This document shows, piece after piece, positions 29,135 to 31,070 of a stretch of DNA of 31,070 nt. This stretch comes from a virus. Location: IMG/VR virus record IMGVR_UViG_3300015371_000125, positions 1-31,070 of that record. One strand, given 5' to 3'. Position numbers and translations under genes: made by a program. Position 1 is the stretch's first letter; each line of letters begins with the position of its first letter. Below the pieces are notes generated by a model. It made no database searches. It had not been told where the DNA came from and worked only from the letters and a program-made list of their open reading frames with translations.

Positions 29135-30148
29135 ATGACTTTCAAACCCCTCGGGGTCGACGAGAACGGCGTGCTGGCGGCTAGGGCGGAGAGTCGTATC
29201 GTCCACATCGCCGGAACCGAGACAGTCACTGGCAATAAGAAGTTCTCCGGCACGGTCGCATTCGGCAGTGCCACGACTGGCGATGTGAGACAGCCTCTTC
29301 AGTCGACTCAGGTCATCGCAGCCAATGCGGCGGGGGCGAATGACAAGGTTGGCCATGTCCTTACAACCACCCTGACCGGCAACTTCGGTGCCGAGGTGAG
29401 CGGCTCTAATCCCACCTTCGGGTGGGGGTTAAACGTGTTTACCACCACGGGCACCGCTGCTGGCGATGGTGCGGGCGGGAACCTTGAAAATTTGGTTGAG
29501 TTTTCAGTGAAGGCCGCGTCGGGCACGATTGCTTATGTGGCTGGCCTCCTTGCCGAGGCTGCGTTCTTCGGCCCGGCGGCTGGTGCGACGGTCACCCAAA
29601 TGGAATCAATGCGGGTCGCGTCGCCAAAGCGCAAGGATGGCGCCACAGCCGGAACGGCGACGAATGCCTACGGACTGTTCATTGAGACAGTCAGCTCAGC
29701 CACCCTGGGCTCTACGGCCGCGTTCTCGCTGTACGTCAATGGCGGCACCTCCAGATTTGGCGGTCGGGTCGATGTGACCGACAACATCTCCAACAATGGC
29801 TCTAGCGACTTATCAATCTTCGCTGGGTTCGCCAACGCTGACGGCGGCACCATCAAGATGCGGAAGTCTGCAAATGGTGGCCATACCGATGCCGTGCTGG
29901 CTGTGTCCGGCGCGGCGTTCCGCGTGAGCGACGGCACCAACAACAAGATCCTGCTGACCCGCGACGGCGGCATACAGGTCAACAACTCAGCTACAGCGTT
30001 TGGCAGCGGCGTCGGCGTGATCGGCGTCTCAAACGCGACTACTCTGCCATCGACCAACCCATCTGGTGGGGGAGTCCTATACGCCGACGCGGGCGCACTG
30101 AAGTGGCGCGGTTCCGGTGGCACTGTGACAACGATTGCAGTCGCGTGA
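29135..30148 (+). CDS. Fibre/minor tail protein
   Basis: A 337-residue protein starting MTFKPLGVDENGVLAARAESRIVHIAGTETVTGNKKFSGTV in pieces, a stretch common at the start of phage fibre proteins. The middle contains NAYGLFIETVSSATLGSTAAFSLYVNGGTSRFGGRVDVTDNI and the end GGVLYADAGALKWRGSGGTVTTIAVA, also typical of fibre C-termini. Trimeric shaft-like repeats likely. It lies in the fibre region and overlaps the next small gene (GTGA). Confidence 0.75.
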   Translation: MTFKPLGVDENGVLAARAESRIVHIAGTETVTGNKKFSGTVAFGSATTGDVRQPLQSTQVIAANAAGANDKVGHVLTTTLTGNFGAEVSGSNPTFGWGLNVFTTTGTAAGDGAGGNLENLVEFSVKAASGTIAYVAGLLAEAAFFGPAAGATVTQMESMRVASPKRKDGATAGTATNAYGLFIETVSSATLGSTAAFSLYVNGGTSRFGGRVDVTDNISNNGSSDLSIFAGFANADGGTIKMRKSANGGHTDAVLAVSGAAFRVSDGTNNKILLTRDGGIQVNNSATAFGSGVGVIGVSNATTLPSTNPSGGGVLYADAGALKWRGSGGTVTTIAVA

Positions 30149-30285
30149 ACGCCGAAGTCATCCTCCTGCTTGTTGGTGACCTATATGCACAACTGCTGAA
30201 GGCGCAGCAAGAGAACGCGGCCCTACAGCAAGAGAACGCGGCCCTAAAGGCAGAGCTAGTCACGCGCGAGGAGGCCCCTGAGTGA
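30145..30285 (+). CDS. Small coiled-coil protein with tandem heptad duplication
   Basis: A 46-residue protein with GTG start in a GTGA overlap with the previous stop and a stop overlapping the next start. A hydrophobic N-terminus (MNAEVILLLVGDLYAQLL) leads to the coiled coil KAQQENAALQQENAALKAEL. The heptad QQENAAL is perfectly duplicated at DNA level. Similar tiny coiled-coil proteins occur between fibre genes in actinophages; function unknown, perhaps a chaperone or trimeriser. Confidence 0.7.
   Translation: MNAEVILLLVGDLYAQLLKAQQENAALQQENAALKAELVTREEAPE
30205..30246 (+). repeat. Perfect 21-bp tandem repeat (heptad)
   Basis: Two identical 21-bp copies, 30205-30225 and 30226-30246, encode QQENAAL twice in the coiled-coil protein. 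Identity at nucleotide level points to recent duplication that lengthens the coil by exactly one heptad. Confidence 0.9.
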
Positions 30286-31070
30286 CCACGATCAGCTATC
30301 CAGCTAAGGGGACTGGCGGCTTCCCGATCGACAAGTGGGCCGAGGTCTTCGAGGGCGAGAATGGCATCCTCAACGACTACGCCGGGACCTCGTGCGCACT
30401 GACGCGGATTGATGCCGGCGACATCGCGCGGATCAGCCCGGGCCAGGTCCGCGTGGGCGGCTATGTCCTCCAGGTCACGGCTAACCACGACCTGACCGTC
30501 TCCACCACTGCGGCGACCTATTACATCTGGGCCTGCTATGACCCGGCGCTGAACGTGGGCACGGTCGCCGACCCTGCTGGGCCTTGCACGCTGGGCATCT
30601 CTTCGGGCGCCCCCTCGACCTCGGGTGGCAAGGTCTACACACTCCTCTACCGGATCGTCCGGAGCGCGGCGCAAGCCCTCACGGCAGCCACACTGAAAGA
30701 CGATCGACTCTGGCAGGGACCGGCTCTGCATATCCCGGCCGCATCCACCATCCCGGCCGAGCTCCTGACAGATCCGATCTCCTGGCCGACAGGTCTCGGG
30801 CCGTACCCGATCGGGACCCAGCTCACCTGGGGCTCGCGCGAGCGCTACACGCTGATCAAGTCAACCTCGGGTCTGAAGTTCGAGAGCACGGGCGGCGGGT
30901 GGAAGGCATTCTCGACGATCCCCTTCACGCTCACCTTGGCTAGCGGTTGGGGCTCACTGACCGGGCAGAAATTCAAGCTCCTCCCCGGCAACAAGGTCGC
31001 CATCCAGCTCCAGGTCAATCGCAGCGGCTCGACCATCGGGCCATCCAACAGCAATGGCAACATCTCCCCC
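30282..31070 (+). CDS. Fibre-region structural protein, 3' partial
   Basis: At least 263 residues from a GTG overlapping the previous stop, open to the right window edge. It begins MTTISYPAKGTGGFPIDKWAEVFEGENGILNDYAG and contains ISPGQVRVGGYVLQVTANHDLTVSTTAATYYIWACYDP, a common opening of phage baseplate/fibre proteins that bind the tail tip. The later YPIGTQLTWGSRERYTLIK region is beta-rich. Complete domains and function cannot be judged because the gene is cut. Confidence 0.75.
   Translation, partial: MTTISYPAKGTGGFPIDKWAEVFEGENGILNDYAGTSCALTRIDAGDIARISPGQVRVGGYVLQVTANHDLTVSTTAATYYIWACYDPALNVGTVADPAGPCTLGISSGAPSTSGGKVYTLLYRIVRSAAQALTAATLKDDRLWQGPALHIPAASTIPAELLTDPISWPTGLGPYPIGTQLTWGSRERYTLIKSTSGLKFESTGGGWKAFSTIPFTLTLASGWGSLTGQKFKLLPGNKVAIQLQVNRSGSTIGPSNSNGNISP

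Overview
The window is a contiguous piece of a tailed double-stranded DNA phage with siphovirus morphology. The evidence is an almost complete late operon: small and large terminase, portal, HK97-type prohead protease, major capsid protein, head-tail connectors, major tail protein, frameshifted tail assembly chaperones, tape measure protein, distal tail and baseplate proteins, and fibre/spike proteins. The host is most likely a high-GC actinobacterium. The DNA is visibly GC-rich, GTG starts are common, ribosome sites are AGGAGG-like, a ReqiPepy6 Gp37-like baseplate protein is present, and a DUF6131-like two-helix protein is encoded. No integrase, repressor, replication gene or tRNA is visible, so lifestyle cannot be read directly.

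Layout. 1-3083 (+): the end of a fibre/structural region (a 22-residue-repeat protein cut by the window edge, two small virion-like proteins, a holin-like membrane protein and an HNH protein), closed by a bidirectional terminator. 3169-4549 (-): five small overlapping genes read against the late operon from their own promoter. 4585-4856: an intergenic region with direct repeats just before the terminase genes. 4857-8261 (+): terminase small subunit, two tiny proteins, a short DNA cytosine methyltransferase, a zinc-finger-like protein, terminase large subunit and a small membrane protein, mostly in 4-bp stop/start overlaps. 8258-12289: portal, protease, capsid. 12290-13267: a promoter-like motif, a structured leader, a head-associated gene and about 310 nt of hairpin-rich non-coding DNA. 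13268-14398: HNH protein, connector and stopper.

14395-17219 is an accessory island between the head-closure and tail-completion genes. It holds one or two reverse-strand small genes, a secreted GH16-like glucanase, a papain-like cysteine peptidase whose catalytic His lies before the Cys (apparent circular permutation), a ParB-like small protein and a small membrane protein. 17224-31070 resumes the tail module through to a fibre gene cut by the window end.

Most interesting points. (1) An 18-bp dyad, consensus about TACACGGNTAGNNGTGTA, occurs three times, each time in the -35/-10 spacer of a plausible promoter with TANNNT as -10. This looks like an operator controlling three small transcription units. 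(2) The His-Cys-Asn order of the peptidase. (3) Two paralogous GH16-like domains in one phage, one secreted and one built into a tail protein. (4) A possible small RNA with a potential pseudoknot after the capsid genes. All calls come from reading the sequence; no database search or folding program was run.
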